Shown here: positions 10,878 to 23,675 of the stretch, piece after piece
Position numbering within the stretch: the stretch's first letter is position 1
Layout: the number at the start of each line of letters is the position of its first letter
Source: Dasyornis broadbenti
Lineage: Eukaryota > Chordata > Aves > Passeriformes > Dasyornithidae
Assembly: GCA_013397935.1 (NCBI GenBank)
Contig: VZRN01005622.1
Coordinates: forward strand, 3,519,329-3,583,328
Length of the DNA: 64,000 nucleotides
Direction: 5' to 3'
The notes under the pieces: generated by a model
What the model was told of the DNA's origin: nothing
What the model saw: only the letters and a program-made list of their open reading frames with translations
Databases searched by the model: none
Made by a program: the position numbers and the translations under genes

Positions 10878-10878
10878 N
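10878..10878. other. Single undetermined base at duplication junction
   Basis: One N sits exactly between the two copies, within what would be an A run (GTAA-N-AAAA). A lone N at such a junction is a common mark of a join made during assembly or polishing, so the duplication may not be present in the genome. Confidence 0.9.
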
Positions 10879-11131
10879 AAAAAAAAAAATAAAAGAGCCA
10901 AAAAACCAAACAAATAAATAACACACCTCTCCTTTATTTTCGTCTTTTTCTCAGATAAGATTTGTTCAGGAGCAAACAGGGTTGCTCAGAAGCAGAGGGG
11001 TCATTCTAGTTTCAGCAGTTTTTAAACTGAGATAATTAGTGGTTCATAACCCTATTTTTGTTTTGTTCAAGAAAAAAAATAATGAAAATTAGGACTGCTT
11101 TTAGCTGACCAGGCTAAACAATGAGGTGTAA
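10879..11131 (+). repeat. Tandem duplication, copy 2
   Basis: Second copy of the unit, again beginning with an A run and ending in GAGGTGTAA, then continuing into unique sequence (AGTCACAATCC). Substitutions against copy 1 include ACACACCTCTCC for ACACACTTCTCC, CAGGG for CAAGG, GAGGGGTC for GAGAGGTC and ATTCTAG for ATTCCAG. The differences are compatible with two alleles or with a recent true duplication. Confidence 0.9.
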
Positions 11132-14100
11132 AGTCACAATCCTGTGCCCTACAGGACAGGGAGGGTGGTCTGTGGTGCTAATTGCCCACTTGCCTGGCAG
11201 TTTTAATGCTGTGATTGGTATAAAAGGTCTGTGACAATCCTAACAGGCATCCTGTCCAATTAATGAGTCCTTAACTTTTCCCCATTCTGAAACACAAACA
11301 AACACTGCTTCACCAGATCTGTGTCCTTCCACATGAGCCTGCAGAGTCATGGTGGGGTTGGGATGGGATGATGGGGAGGAGAAGCCGAAGTAATAACTTA
11401 ATTAGTACAGAAGAGCTCTGTGTGGACAGTCAGTGCAGAGGGACACAGACATTGTAATCAAGAATGAGAGAGGTAAATCTACTCTCTATGAACCAAAATA
11501 TAAGTGCTAAGTTAAGTATCATTCATTCTGAGCTTGGATAATTTGTTTTATATAGATACATAGATATATGTCCTTAATATATTTTGAAGAATAAGATAGA
11601 ATGCAGCATTTAAAAAAAAAAACAACAAACCCAAACCTCACTGGTATAATTTTGAATGGGGATTTGGCTTTTACCTTCACTTGCATCAGTATTTAATACT
11701 CTTTTCATTTGGATTTCTGCCATAGGAGGCGTTTTAGAAATGGGGCCTGAAGTGATGCATATATATATAGGCATATTGATAAGTTTATATACGAAATCAT
11801 TCTTAGCCATCAGGTTATCTTTTATTTCATTATGGTTCCCTGATACTAAAATTCAAACTCTGGACTGCAGTTCTTTTTAAAATTAAAGTTGTACTATTTA
11901 AGAACAATTTATGTTTTGTATTAAAACTCTTCTAAATTTCCATACTGTGTTTCATGAAAGGGAAGCTGGCAATTGTAAAGAAAACACTGCTCTGGAAACA
12001 GATGTAGTGTTTTGTGTAGGCGTTACTATTGGTAGGTGATTGGTAACACTTTAAAAAAAAAAGTTGACAAAAATATTAAACTCAGAGTGTCTTTTAATTC
12101 CCATTTTGTAACTTTTAAACTGCATTAGCTGGGCTTTTAGGATGAGGAGTTGCAATTTTCTTTCCATCATTCTGATTCCTGTCTTAGCATTGTCTTTCTT
12201 AATATACAGTATTTTTAGATAAAACAGGTTTCTGTGTTTGCATTTATGCAGTGGGATAGCTTTAGGAGAACTATCATATTCAGTAAGAATTCAAGTTGCT
12301 CCAGCTTTGAATATTTTTTGGACTACAACACAGTAACTCCAGGTACAGCAACTGTGTGTAAATCTATTAAATGTACTGACAAAGATGCCCTTGAGTGCAC
12401 CGGGGTGAGAGTGGGTTTGGTCTAAAATTCTGAGTATGTGGCTGTCTGTACTATCCACCATTCAAATATTTTTAGATGGTTCAAGTCTTGTAATTAAAGC
12501 TTAAGAAATCCACTAAAGAGTACATACTAGAGGAGCAGATATCACGTGAAATTCAGCCCTAGAGAACCAGTTAAGAAATTATAACTGTATGTTGTTGAAA
12601 CCTAGTTCACAATGTAACATGGTTGCTAGAAAAATGAGGAAACTATTTAGTTGAATATGTGTAGCTGCGTTGCTATGTTATAATGTCATTATTATTTTGA
12701 AAAGCAAGATGATTTCATGCATTATCTTTGAGGAAAAGTTGGGCATTTTCCTCGAAAAAAAGATTGAAATAGTACTATATTTTTTGTCAAAGCAGTGGGA
12801 CTAACAAAAAATTTTAAATTTAGGGAGAGGAAAAATAAAATTAAACATTTTCTACTCTGGAGACTGATTTATAAGTTTGTAATCACAACTAGTATGATCA
12901 GTTCCTGGAAGACGTGCAGGTCTAAAACAGATCAATATCTGTTTGGGAGATCTCATCCTCTCAAAGTTATATAACATAACATAGCTGAATAAGTAAGCTG
13001 TATGTTCAGGCAGAGATGAATATCTATGTTCACTTGTATTTATTAAAGCCAACTTAGCAATATCTGCAGAAGCGTGGTTGGTAGGCTAATTTCTGTTTTC
13101 TCTCTCTTTGGGTACTGTCAATCTGTCTACATAAATTGGCTCCACCATTTTTGTGGTGGAATCTTCTCATTAATTCTTAAGCTGTTTTGCCAGTGGCTTT
13201 GCAGCACAAATGCCATTGCCATATTTAATCACAGATGTGCCTCTCACAGTACCTGAGCAATTCTTTCGTTCCGGGGTAGAGCAGAGTACTCAGAGATGCC
13301 ACATATTAATGCAAAGCATTAGGCTGAAATTGCATTTGAAAGCTTCAATACAATAGAGCTCAGTGGTCTCCTTCTGCCTTAGAGGCAACAGTAGGAAAAC
13401 CAGCACATAATAAGAATTTTAACTACAGTTCTACTTTGTATTGTCTACTGCCTTGTAGCATGATGCTGAGAGAGACAGACATTCACCTCTGGGAATCATA
13501 CCCCTGGACTGAGTAGCAGATAAAATACAGGTGATGATAAACATAAGTTCTTCCAGTCAAAGCCAATACTCTTTTCATCCTTCATATATTCTCTCTTTTT
13601 TTTTTTTTATTCTCCAAGCTTGTTTATATTTGTTTCTTTCTTGCAGCACATTCTCTGATAGTTTTTTAAAAACATCTACTAAGCGTCTTCAGGAAAGTTG
13701 TAAATCTAAAGCTGAAAATGAATTATTATCGATTATGTCATTAAAAGAAAAACAAGATTTTTCAATCTTCTAAATTATCAGTAGAATTGAAGTAGAATAA
13801 TATTAGCAAAACTATACAGTTAAATATTTTACATATTATATAGGCAATTAGAAGTCAGACAGGTTTTAAGTTGTACTGAAATATGTGGTATAAGTGATAG
13901 GGGTTTATATAATTTTTTTTCTTACACTTTACAGAGTTTAAAGAAAAAGAGAGACTTGGTGGCACTGTATAAAAAATGTAAAATATTTCTGGTTTTAGCC
14001 GCTAACTGTAGTTTTATTGCACAGATAGGAAAATTGCACATTCTTTAACTTGCAGGAGAGAAGGCATCTACATGTGTCTGAAAGTACTTATTGATATATA

Positions 14101-15374
14101 CATAGAATTGATTTTATTTCACTTAATACAGCACAAGCAGTGCACTGGGAACAAAGCCAAATACTGTTAAGAAAAAAAAAATCCCCAAATAAACAAACCT
14201 TCCCCTTCCTGCCCCCCAACAACAAAAATCTCTCAAAAAGAAATGTTTTGGGAGAGAAGAAGTTTTACTTGGGTTTAGGCGGTGTGGCCAGTTTAAATTC
14301 ACTTTGCAAGTGCAATAATACCTTAAGTTTTTCATTAGAAAGGTGAAAGTTTGTAAAAAAAGTATGAGTAACCTTAGTTTTTTTCCTTTTTAGTTTCACT
14401 TTACAGACCCTATGACCTCATTTGAGTTATTACTTGAACTTGAAAAAAGAAAACTTTCTAAAAATTGTTCTGGAGTTATGAATTTTAGGTGTTTGGTACT
14501 AATTTTCTTCTGAAAGGACATCTATGTGATGTGGTATATTCTCATGATCATTTGGCAACTGCTGGTCGAAAAGAAATGTGCACCAATACCGCGAGGCAGA
14601 AGAACAGCAGATGGGAAGGGAGTACAGTTAAGCCTTCTCGACTTCAAAAAAAAAAAAGTAAGACATGGGTTTTTAGTTGGTTTCTCTTCCTGTACATCCG
14701 AAAAGACTTGGAAATCCAGTGTGTGTTGTGTGTTGTTCTCCCCATGCACACATTCGCACCTCTTTCAAGAAATTTAAAGTGACACCTTTTTCATTGTTCT
14801 TGCAAGAGCGCAGTGAGCTCTGCTGCTGAGTGAGAATGCCCACCTTCAAACATCTAAGAGCAAATACTGGTCCTGGGCAGTACCTCCGTGTCTGTGTGCC
14901 ACCAATTCACATGATTGCCAGTGTGAAAATCATACATAAAGACAGTCAGGGAAGCGTGTTTTGCTTTGTGCTCATTTGATGTGCACCCTGTATCTGTCAT
15001 CTTGGCCAAGATAAAATTCATAAACGTGAAGTAGAGAGAGGAACGAGAAATGTGTTGTAGACTGAAAAGGGAAAGAAAGATTTCTGTCTCTAGCACTGTG
15101 TTTGTGAGTCCATCTGTGCACACACACAGGAAGAATCACCTGTGCCCATCAGAAGTACAGCTCCAACAAGTTATATCCTGAATTATTTTGATACTCGGTG
15201 ATATTAACCACCATTTAGAGGAGTCAGGTTTTGGCTCAGACATTAAGCTTATTATGGATGAGGATTATTTTGACTGCTGTCAATGGTTGTGGACAATAGT
15301 ATCTCAGTAAAACAACTGTGAGGAAATCCACAAAAGATCTGGCAGAACTGAGTCCTGGAGAAAATCAAGCTTGT
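11132..15374. other. Unique non-coding sequence
   Basis: No gene is supported. Present are an ATATATATATA run near 11758-11769, A runs at about 11613 and 12053, and a T run at 13597-13608. Open frames in 14489-14782 and neighbours overlap each other in several frames and include a poly-A translation (KKKKS), so they are not genes. The minus frame 15252-15476 is lysine-rich only because it reads the pyrimidine tract that follows. Confidence 0.5.
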
Positions 15375-15448
15375 GTTTTTTCTTCCTTTGTTTTTTCTCC
15401 TTTGGTGTTTTCTTTTTTTTTTCTTTTTTTTTCTTTTTTTTGTTCTCC
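15375..15448 (+). repeat. Pyrimidine-rich tract with T-run periodicity
   Basis: About 75 bases nearly free of A, ending in T10-C-T9-C-T8 (15413-15441). The near-mirror T/C arrangement could form an intramolecular triplex, and it is also slippage-prone. It accounts for the KKKRKKKKKKRK-like translation on the minus strand. Confidence 0.8.
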
Positions 15449-18169
15449 ATCTGTTTTGTCTGTGCCTATCGGCCAAAAAGTGCGTACTGAATTTTGGTTC
15501 ATGAATGAATGAGGGTTTGTTTGATTTCTTTGAAAGGGCAGTTGAATCTAGCCAAATTATCTACAGAAAGGCTAAGCATAATTTACTAGAGTCTTAAAGG
15601 AGGCCACTCTTGTATGGGTTAAGTTGTCTTTAGATAAATCAAGAAATATGTGACTAGAAGCTGTAAAGAACAGCTCATGAAATGAAATTCAGTGACTGCT
15701 AAAGTGGTGGTTCTGAAGTACTAATGTGGAGAAGCATCGCTGATAGACCTGAGATAGCTCTTGAGTTTTAGAGCAGGATTAGTTCTTTATTAAATTTTTA
15801 CGATATGTAAGACAATCAACTAATTAGCTAGACACTTCCAGAGAGACAAACAGCACTACACAAAAATGTTTTGCTCTGGGTTTGTGGATATGAGTGGGCT
15901 TTTTCGTTTTGTTTTTAAAAAGATTAACTAGTTATTTGACTTTAAGCAGAAGGGTGTTTGGGTTTTTCCCCCTTTAAGGACAATGCAGTGGCAACAAGTA
16001 TTTTCCACTTAGGTGGTAAAGGAAAATGCATTCGATAAGGAAGTGTACATGTGGAACTTGGAGCTTTTGTAAGTTGAAATGTTAGTGACTAAGTCAGATG
16101 TATGTACAAAAGGAATTATTCTGTAAAAGCAAGGATATAAGTTTGTATTTAGTATGAAAGAAGAAATGGATCATCGAGAAGGTTTTGTGTGTAGCTGTTC
16201 AGGAGCTTGCTCTAATGGGAAGGAATATTTTACCTGCTTGGTACAGGATGTTCACAGAGCTGAAAGCGCAGGCATTGGAAGGGCAGATATGTATGTCAAG
16301 GGGGATGGATGCAGAATAAATTCTTTAAACCTTAGCATTTAAGTGTGAAGATAGTGTAAATGGTTATGGAAGAGTAATGGTTTGATAGTTGGATGAATAT
16401 TTCATCCCCAAATGAAACACAATTGATGAGAGCTCTTTGTACTAAAAGGCTAAAAGCTCAGGGAACAAAGGGAGGCTGGTCTGGCAGGAATTATTACAAA
16501 TCTGAGAACGATAAACAGGAGTTCATCAAGGACAACTGAGTACCTGTTTTCTTTAGTGCAAAACCTTCCTAACATGTGATAAGACAGGTAGCTAATATAG
16601 CTAGCTAATAATAGTTTTCAAGTTAATCAAGGGGGAATAAATCATTAAGTAGACTTGATAAGTATGTAAAAGACATGGAATTAATAATCACAAATACATA
16701 ACAGCATTTTTAAATCCTTGTCTTTGACAGAGGAATGAAACAATAATCAGCATCAAGGTCATCAAGTGTGCTGAGGAAAATGTACATGCAGAAAGCCAAA
16801 TTCAACATATGCTTTTCAGTAACATTTTGCCATTATTAGCCACGTGAAAGTGAATGAAATTGGGAAAAATGACAGTGTAGTTTAAATGACTTCTGGGGAT
16901 TAGTTGTTATGATCCGTGTTACTTCAACTAGTAAGTGGAGTTGAATTAAATTTTCCATGCTAATGAGCATAATGGTGCCTAATTTTTATTTGTTACAGGA
17001 AATGAGAGTAGAGGGTTTGTGTGTGGTGGTGTTTATTAACCAAAGAAGCTCTTCAGATGCAGGTGACTTCAGTCTTGGTCCAAATTGACAAGTTTCCATT
17101 TTCATCGTTTCACCTCTATCTGTAGCATGGCTTCATTATAGAGAGGTGCCCAAAGAATAAGCCTTCAAACTGGGTAAAGGGACTAAATATTAATCAGAAT
17201 ATCATGTAACTGAACAGGCCAGGGTGAAATCCCTATGTGTAGTTGGTTTCATGAGGAGAAATGCTGGGATGAAAGAGTAAAGATAGACCCCTGGGGCAAG
17301 GAATAAAGACCTGGCATATGATTCTTTCAAAAATGATTATTGGTGCTGGAGCTGCTTAGTCAAGGGGAGGAAATTGTGTACGACCATGAGCAGAGCAGAG
17401 TCATGGGAGAGAGTGACATGCTGGCAGCTGCACTGAGGTTGGTGAAATTGCTATGTTTGCAGGCAGGGTTGGCATTGCGAACTGATCCAAACTGAGCAGA
17501 AACAAGTCGACAACAGCCAACTGAGGATAAATATACAGCAAAAGAGGAGTTTAATCTTCTTGACGTAGGGGAAAAAAAAATTACAGGTTGCTTGAGATTT
17601 GGTTAATTGGGAGATTTGTTTTTTGGGTTGAGGATAGGTACAGCTTGTATGCAGCACACCATGTTGGAGATGCAGTTCTATAAACTACAGTTTATTTTAC
17701 TATATTTGTATTTTTTTCTCCCTGTCCTAGCCTTCAACTTTCGCCTGAGTCACTGAGAAGTAAATTAGTTGAATTGTCACAGTTCTGGCACTGTTTTTTA
17801 GCCTGGAACTGTAAAAGCACGTTGGAATTGTAAAAGCAAACTATGAAGAACGCTGGCAAGTTCTGTGAAGAATTTTTGCAGCCCTAAACTATCCCCAGGC
17901 AGGGTGAAGCAGAAGAGTCCTCACCTGACTAAATTACCATTGTTTTTTTCCACTGCTTTCCAAATGTTAGCAGTTTTTTCTGATTGATTCTAGTCTCTAT
18001 CAGAAGCTGCTGCCTTTCACCTTTACCCCTCTGTTTTTTTCTAACTAGCTCAGTTTATTAAATTTTATTTAACTCTGCCCTTCAAGTGTCTCTGCTTGGA
18101 ATGGTTTCTTGCTAGCCTTGCCACAATAAACAGACAAGGAAGAATCAAGACTGTGCTATTGTACTGAAT
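15449..18169. other. Unique non-coding sequence
   Basis: No gene or mobile element is recognised. A local direct repeat TAGCTAATA occurs at 16589-16597 and 16602-16610. At about 16950-17000 there is an AT-rich stretch with CTAATGAG ending in TTTGTTACAG, an acceptor-like signal without a matching downstream donor. Confidence 0.5.
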
Positions 18170-18670
18170 CACCGTCTAGAGATTTGAATTCCAGAATTTT
18201 TATGCATGATTTGCAGCGGCTGTTATTTGTGTTTGGTGTCAACCTGCAAAATGAGGGGAAGATTAGCTGAGCAAGTTGGCAGAGACATAAACAGCGTTGG
18301 TGAGACCGATAACGGAGGTGCTCGTCTGCTTGCCTGTTCTTTCGTCTTCAACTTGAGAGACTGAACAAATTTTGTCCATTTTCACCTTTTTGATCTCCAC
18401 CTATTTTGTGTCCATTTGGCATCAACTTTTCCATAGGAAGCAGATAATTGTGGCACGCGAGAGAGGCAGTAGCAGCTTCAGCAGATGTTGCCCAGCACGC
18501 TGGGACTGCAAAAGCATTCCCCGTAACAAGAAAATCGCAAAGTTGATACCTGGTACTTTGTCAGTACTGAGGGGGGTCAGGGGTGCTCTGGGGCTGCCTG
18601 ACTATAGCAAGAAATTTATAGCTTATTACTTCCCTCCAATGGAACTTGGAAGAAGTTGGTCTCGGTGATC
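18170..18670. promoter_or_regulatory. CpG-retaining unique block, function unknown
   Basis: Thirteen CpG dinucleotides occur in about 500 bases, far denser than the surrounding sequence, without forming a CpG island. A 98-codon plus-strand frame (18372-18668) lies here. Its segment VRGALGLPDYSKKFIAYY loosely resembles the LGL..Y.RKFI motif near the end of Ty3/Gypsy-type reverse transcriptases, but the rest of the frame shows no RT blocks. I favour a non-coding constrained element; an ancient retroelement scrap is the alternative. Confidence 0.25.
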
Positions 18671-20207
18671 TCAGGGAAATAGTGCTTCTGTCATACTTGG
18701 ATTGATGTTCAATTAAGATTAAATGGAAGTTTTACAGTGCAGCTCTTCCAGCTCCAGAGGATTTAGAAAGGGAGGGAGGCAGTGGTAGAGAGAGCCAGTT
18801 TACACTGAGTGTTGCTCTGCGCATTGGATGAAGTGTAGAGCAGTTCTTAAATGTGTGGTTGGGAGCACCCAAACAAAATAGTTGGGAGATTAATGAGTCT
18901 TGTGCTGCAAGGCATTCTTCCAAGAGAAGAAGGTACTTTGCTAGTTTATCTTTTAGCCACAGGTGTATAGTTGGTGCTAATAGTGCTCTTGAGATCATCA
19001 AGAGGAAAATGCCAGAGGCACGGCAGGATTTGGAATGGCTAGTCATTTGTTATGCCCGTGTACAGTCGCTGTGAGAGAAACATGTTAAATTGTCTAGCAT
19101 ATAGTGAGGGTGGGGAATAGCATCTAAAGCTTGCTGAGAACTGCCTGCTGTGACAGAAACAACTCGATTTCCTTACAAAGGAATGGGCTTATGTCCAGCT
19201 TCAGAAGGAGTACAGTTAATAAAGAATTCTTGAAGACTGCTACTCTCAGAATGATTCAGTGACTATCATATAAACTTCTTAGAAGTAGTATGGCTTTTGA
19301 ACAGTCCCAGAAAGTGAGAGAGCCTGTTCCTGGAACCAGTACAAACAGCCTTTAACAGAGGGAGACCACTTGTTTTTGAAATCATCAAGGCAATCTGAAA
19401 TGATAGCTGCTAATAGATGTTGTCGTTAAAAGCTGAGGATTATGGGATGCCCCACTGAAACAACAAGTCTGGCAGCTGAAGCCATCTGTGGATGACTCAG
19501 GATCAGTTTACTCCATCCAGAGAATGCCTTTTTGCAGTATTGTCATACAGGGTGAAAATCGGATGTGTGACTTACCACTGAGGTCTCCTCTTCACTGCAA
19601 ACCCTGGATCAAAAAGAACGGTTTTGAGACACACAGGCAGTAAGGCAAGGGAGAAATTAATCAGTACTGCTTCATGGCACAGCATTGAGGCATGTGTTTT
19701 CTAGACTTACTGTTCAGGGTGTCTGGACACCTTGGGAGTGCATGTTGATATGAATTTCTGTGACACAGATCAGACCCTGATCTTAGTCCTGTGATTTTCG
19801 TGTAGGAAACAGGATCAATGCAGGCAGCAGCGCTCACAGCTGATGGAGTCTAATAAAAGAGCTCTGCATGGCTTGAAACTAACATCATGGCAGATCCGAG
19901 GGGAGTGACAGACATGGTTTTGCTATACTCACCTGGGAGGAAGAGAACTGAGATCTTGTTCTTCTCTAATTACTCTTGTTAAAAATAAGGAACAAAACCC
20001 AAATAATCAAACATACAAACCCCTTGCAAATTAGTGATTGGGACACACCAGTGGGAAGCAAGAGACTTGAGCATACATGCTGTAGAAAAGACTGGCTTTC
20101 ACCATGGGGTTCTTTGGGGAAAAAGGTGAGCAGCACTGTCCCTGCTCTTCAAGGAATGTTGAACTGGGAGTGGCTGCCCTTCAGGTGGGCCCTGCAAAGT
20201 GACCCAG
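18671..20207. other. Unique non-coding sequence
   Basis: No gene is supported. Two frames on opposite strands (18732-19046 and 18853-19074) overlap and have no motif. A perfect donor-like CAG/GTGAGTATAGC reads on the minus strand near 19925-19935, but no acceptor-bounded exon could be drawn. Confidence 0.45.
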
Positions 20208-20251
20208 AGGCTCATCAGGGTCAATCAAAAGGCTCATCAGGGAGAATCAAA
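20208..20251 (+). repeat. 22-base tandem duplication
   Basis: Two adjacent 22-base units (20208-20229 and 20230-20251), sharing AGGCTCATCAGGG and AATCAAA, with two mismatches. It lies inside the 116-codon frame 19976-20326, which shows no family features. Confidence 0.85.
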
Positions 20252-23200
20252 GCCATATCTCAGGAATCTTTTTCAGTGTCGATTTGTTCAGAACCATTAA
20301 ACCCTACCTGCTTCCAGTTGTGCTAGCAAGGAGACCTTTGTAAGAAATCTTCCTGGTGAAATCTTCCCTGTGTTAAGTGCTGCTATGAAATAAAGATGAG
20401 AACACAGATATTTCGGTCTTAGGCTTGTAAATGGTTCTATGAAGTTTTCTGTAGCCTAACACAGTTTTTGAATGTTTCATTAGTTACCATACAGAAGCTG
20501 ATTGAGCCTGAGGACTCAATGTACGTGAAATAAAGAGAAGGAAATGTTTAGCTACAGTTGTCAACAGCTTCAGGTACTTAAGAGAGAGCTTTGCCATGTT
20601 TCAGCAGTCTGAAGGCCCAATAAGGTAAAAATACTGTAAAAACCTGATATATAGGAAAGATCTTGGGACAAACATATCAAAGTAGTAACTTGCTCATCTC
20701 CTTTTTGTCACAAGAGAATATGATTTTTCCATGGATTTTTTTTTTTTCCTGTGGATTTTTTTTCTGTATTACATGTGATTTGTTCTTTGCACAGGTCTGC
20801 ACTAAAAAGAATCCAGTTCTAATTGTATTAAAGTATTCAGTCATGGATATACTTGACAATAACTGTTAGACAGTTGGCAAATAATATAGATTTCAGGAAT
20901 TGAAACAAATTCCATCTATTTTCAAATTTATTCATTTATTAATAAATTTATATATAAGTACATCGGACAAAACTAAATGGATACACAAATAAATACAAAG
21001 ACTTTAACATTTTATTTGATCAAATATGAACATCTCATTGAAAAGAAGAAAGATAGAAAATATGCTGCAGATATTCTTGCAGCGTTTTTATAAAGCAGTA
21101 AGCTTTCGAAGGTCACTACGTTTTTTATAAGACAGCATACTGTGTGTAACATGTTCTCTCTCTTAATTCTGTTGACACAATTCAGATTTACATAAGAAAT
21201 CACAAATGCTGCTGGATCAACAGTAAAAAAGGCCAATATCTAATCTCTCATTTAAAAGCACTAAAAGCTATTATGTAGGACTTGCTAAATATTAAAAGCT
21301 ACTTTATATAAATGGATATATAATCTGCAGAGCCAAGCAACAATAACTTTTTTTTTAATTCACCTGAGCAAAATAAAATAAAAATCAAAAAAGGTTGCTT
21401 TTCAAAAAGCCTTCTACTGTTCTCAGACGACAAAAAGTAGATTACAGAAGTTGTCTCTGTAGCAGAACCAGCAGTACTGGAGGTATTGAAGTTTTTCTTT
21501 CCTGTAAAGTTACAGAAGAAAGTAGTTTTCCCCTATTGTGTTTTATAAAATTGTTAAGGCTCAATTGAATCCAATTCTTGGAAAAATTAGAGGCTGTGAA
21601 ATGTTTAACTTTTTAAGTTTCCTTAGACATTGTATTGAAAAAGTGCTTTTAAAGAGAAAGATCTTTCAGAGTGTGTCAGAGTCAGAATAAAAACTGTCAG
21701 AATTTTTTTTATAGATTACAAACTCCAAATATTAATAAAATTGCTTTCCCGCAGCAGGATTGCTGTTATGAAGGGTGTTTTCAAATGTTAAATTTATGCT
21801 AGAAAATGTTTTGGAGGTAGGATATGTTCAGCTGGCTGGTATTTTGTTCAGCAGGAATTTTGTGTCCAGACTAATACAGTGTTTTATTTTTGTGGGTTGT
21901 ACTGTAAACACATGTCTAGTGATGAAGGTAGTGGATAGTGTAGAGTAGACCCGTTTAAATTTGTAAAAACTTTCCTTTACAAGTTATGAACAAAATTCAA
22001 GCAATTCATGTCATTGTAGTAACTTGGTGGCCTCAGAAATATTTGTTTAGTTTATGAAACTCATCCGCTCTAGGTACCCTTCTTCCATTTCCTCCCTTCT
22101 TCTCCACTTGAGAAGTAGGCTGGAGTGATTAGTTTAAAAATGCGGATGGAGTGCTCGTTTATTTGTATTATTGTAAATCCAGCAACAAGGTGGATATTTT
22201 ATTGGCCTTCATCAAAGAAGTTAGGAAATCATACTTTATTCACCTTGTTGGGGGGATTTATTACATTGAGACAAAAACATTCAAAGTGATATTTTTTGCC
22301 ATCTTGAGAAAAAATATTCCTCTTATTGGTTTAGATGATGCCATGTTCAGAACTGATGACATGTAAGGTCCAAGGCTCTTGTCCCAAAAGAAGATGGGAG
22401 AGAAGGAGATGGGTCTCACAGAGATGATGTGAGATAAGAAGACACAGCAGATGTTGTACATCCATCACACTTACACTCATGCAGAACATGTTCCACTATC
22501 TTAAAGCTTTTCTTTTTACTTGCTTTCTTCAAAGAATTGCACAAGTTTTCTAAAACAATGGAATTAGAATGATTCTATCACACAATGTAAGGTAATATGT
22601 CTTTAAGATAAGAGTTTGAACAAATAGGTGAATTCATATGTCTCATATTCAGAGCATAAGAAAGGAATAATTTCAAGAGTTTTTTGGGATGTTATATTGC
22701 CTGTAAAATCATGATTTCTTTTAAGTGTAATGTTCTCCTTAAGTATTTTATACAAAAGCTATACCCACTACAGTGATCCAAACTGCAGGCCTATTTTGTA
22801 GTAATCTGTGTAGATTGAACACAGCAGACACAATTTTGAAAAGTAAGTTTCCCAGCCTTCCTGTGGAAATTCACTGAAGACTTGAAATTGCATTGATTTC
22901 CCATGAAACTTCAATTTCTAGTTTTTCAGTTACTTACAAGATGAATCTATTTTTTCTCCCCAAAACTCTTCTCATGTGTCATCTTGGCATAAATTAAAAT
23001 ATTCTCCATAAGCCAGATAAACCCCATTGTCAGGACTTCCGTTAATAAACATCTGAAAATGAAAACGCTATGGCGCATTTTGTTCAGATGTCTTGCTGTG
23101 GTTTGACTCTGCCTTCTCAACTACCTCCACCAAACTGCAGTGTAATCTTATTTAGACACCGAGTGTCTAAAATGAAGGACAAGAGCCAAGGGCTTGTGAG

Positions 23201-23599
23201 CATAGTGGCAATTTTTGGTTTTGCTTGAAAATGTTACTGAAAATGTTGCAAAATATTCTGGTTTTGATGTTTGCTTTTCTTTTTCTCATGTTGTATTCTG
23301 CTGAAATGCATAATATTCCCAGGTAGTGAATTCCTAATATTTGTACTTTTAAAAATTAGCTTTAATTAGTTTTTGTGGTTTTTTCCCTAATAAACTTGGT
23401 GGGCTGTGTCTGTGCTGCAGCAGTAGGGTTAACCAGTGTGTGGATTCTGACTTTTCTGTGTTGTGCAACCCATCTCTGCAAACATGATTTTCTGTGCTTC
23501 TGTAGGTTGTTTGTTTTGGTAGAGTTTTGGGTACAGAATTTGGACAGGATATGAAAAGATGATGTCACAGATACAGGACAGAGTGAAATATTCAGAAAC
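20252..23599. other. Unique AT-rich non-coding sequence
   Basis: No gene is supported. Runs of T flank 20737-20763. Around 20920-20960 the sequence is almost pure A/T. The open frames are short and mostly paired with antisense frames. Confidence 0.5.
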
Positions 23600-23675
23600 G
23601 GGTTTGGGGTTTGCTTTTTTGGGTTATTTTTTTTTGTTTGTTTGGTGTTTTTTGTTTCTTTGTATTTTGTTTTTC
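23600..23675 (+). repeat. G/T-rich low-complexity tract
   Basis: About 75 bases made almost only of T and G (GGGTTTGGGGTTTG, T runs, GTTTGTTTGG). Similar short GGGTTT/CCCAAA-like stretches occur elsewhere in the window (about 45430 and 57512). It is probably a decayed microsatellite. Confidence 0.7.

Noticed and set aside
19920..19940. Perfect minus-strand donor CAG/GTGAGTATAGC
   Set aside because: No acceptor-bounded open exon could be drawn next to it.
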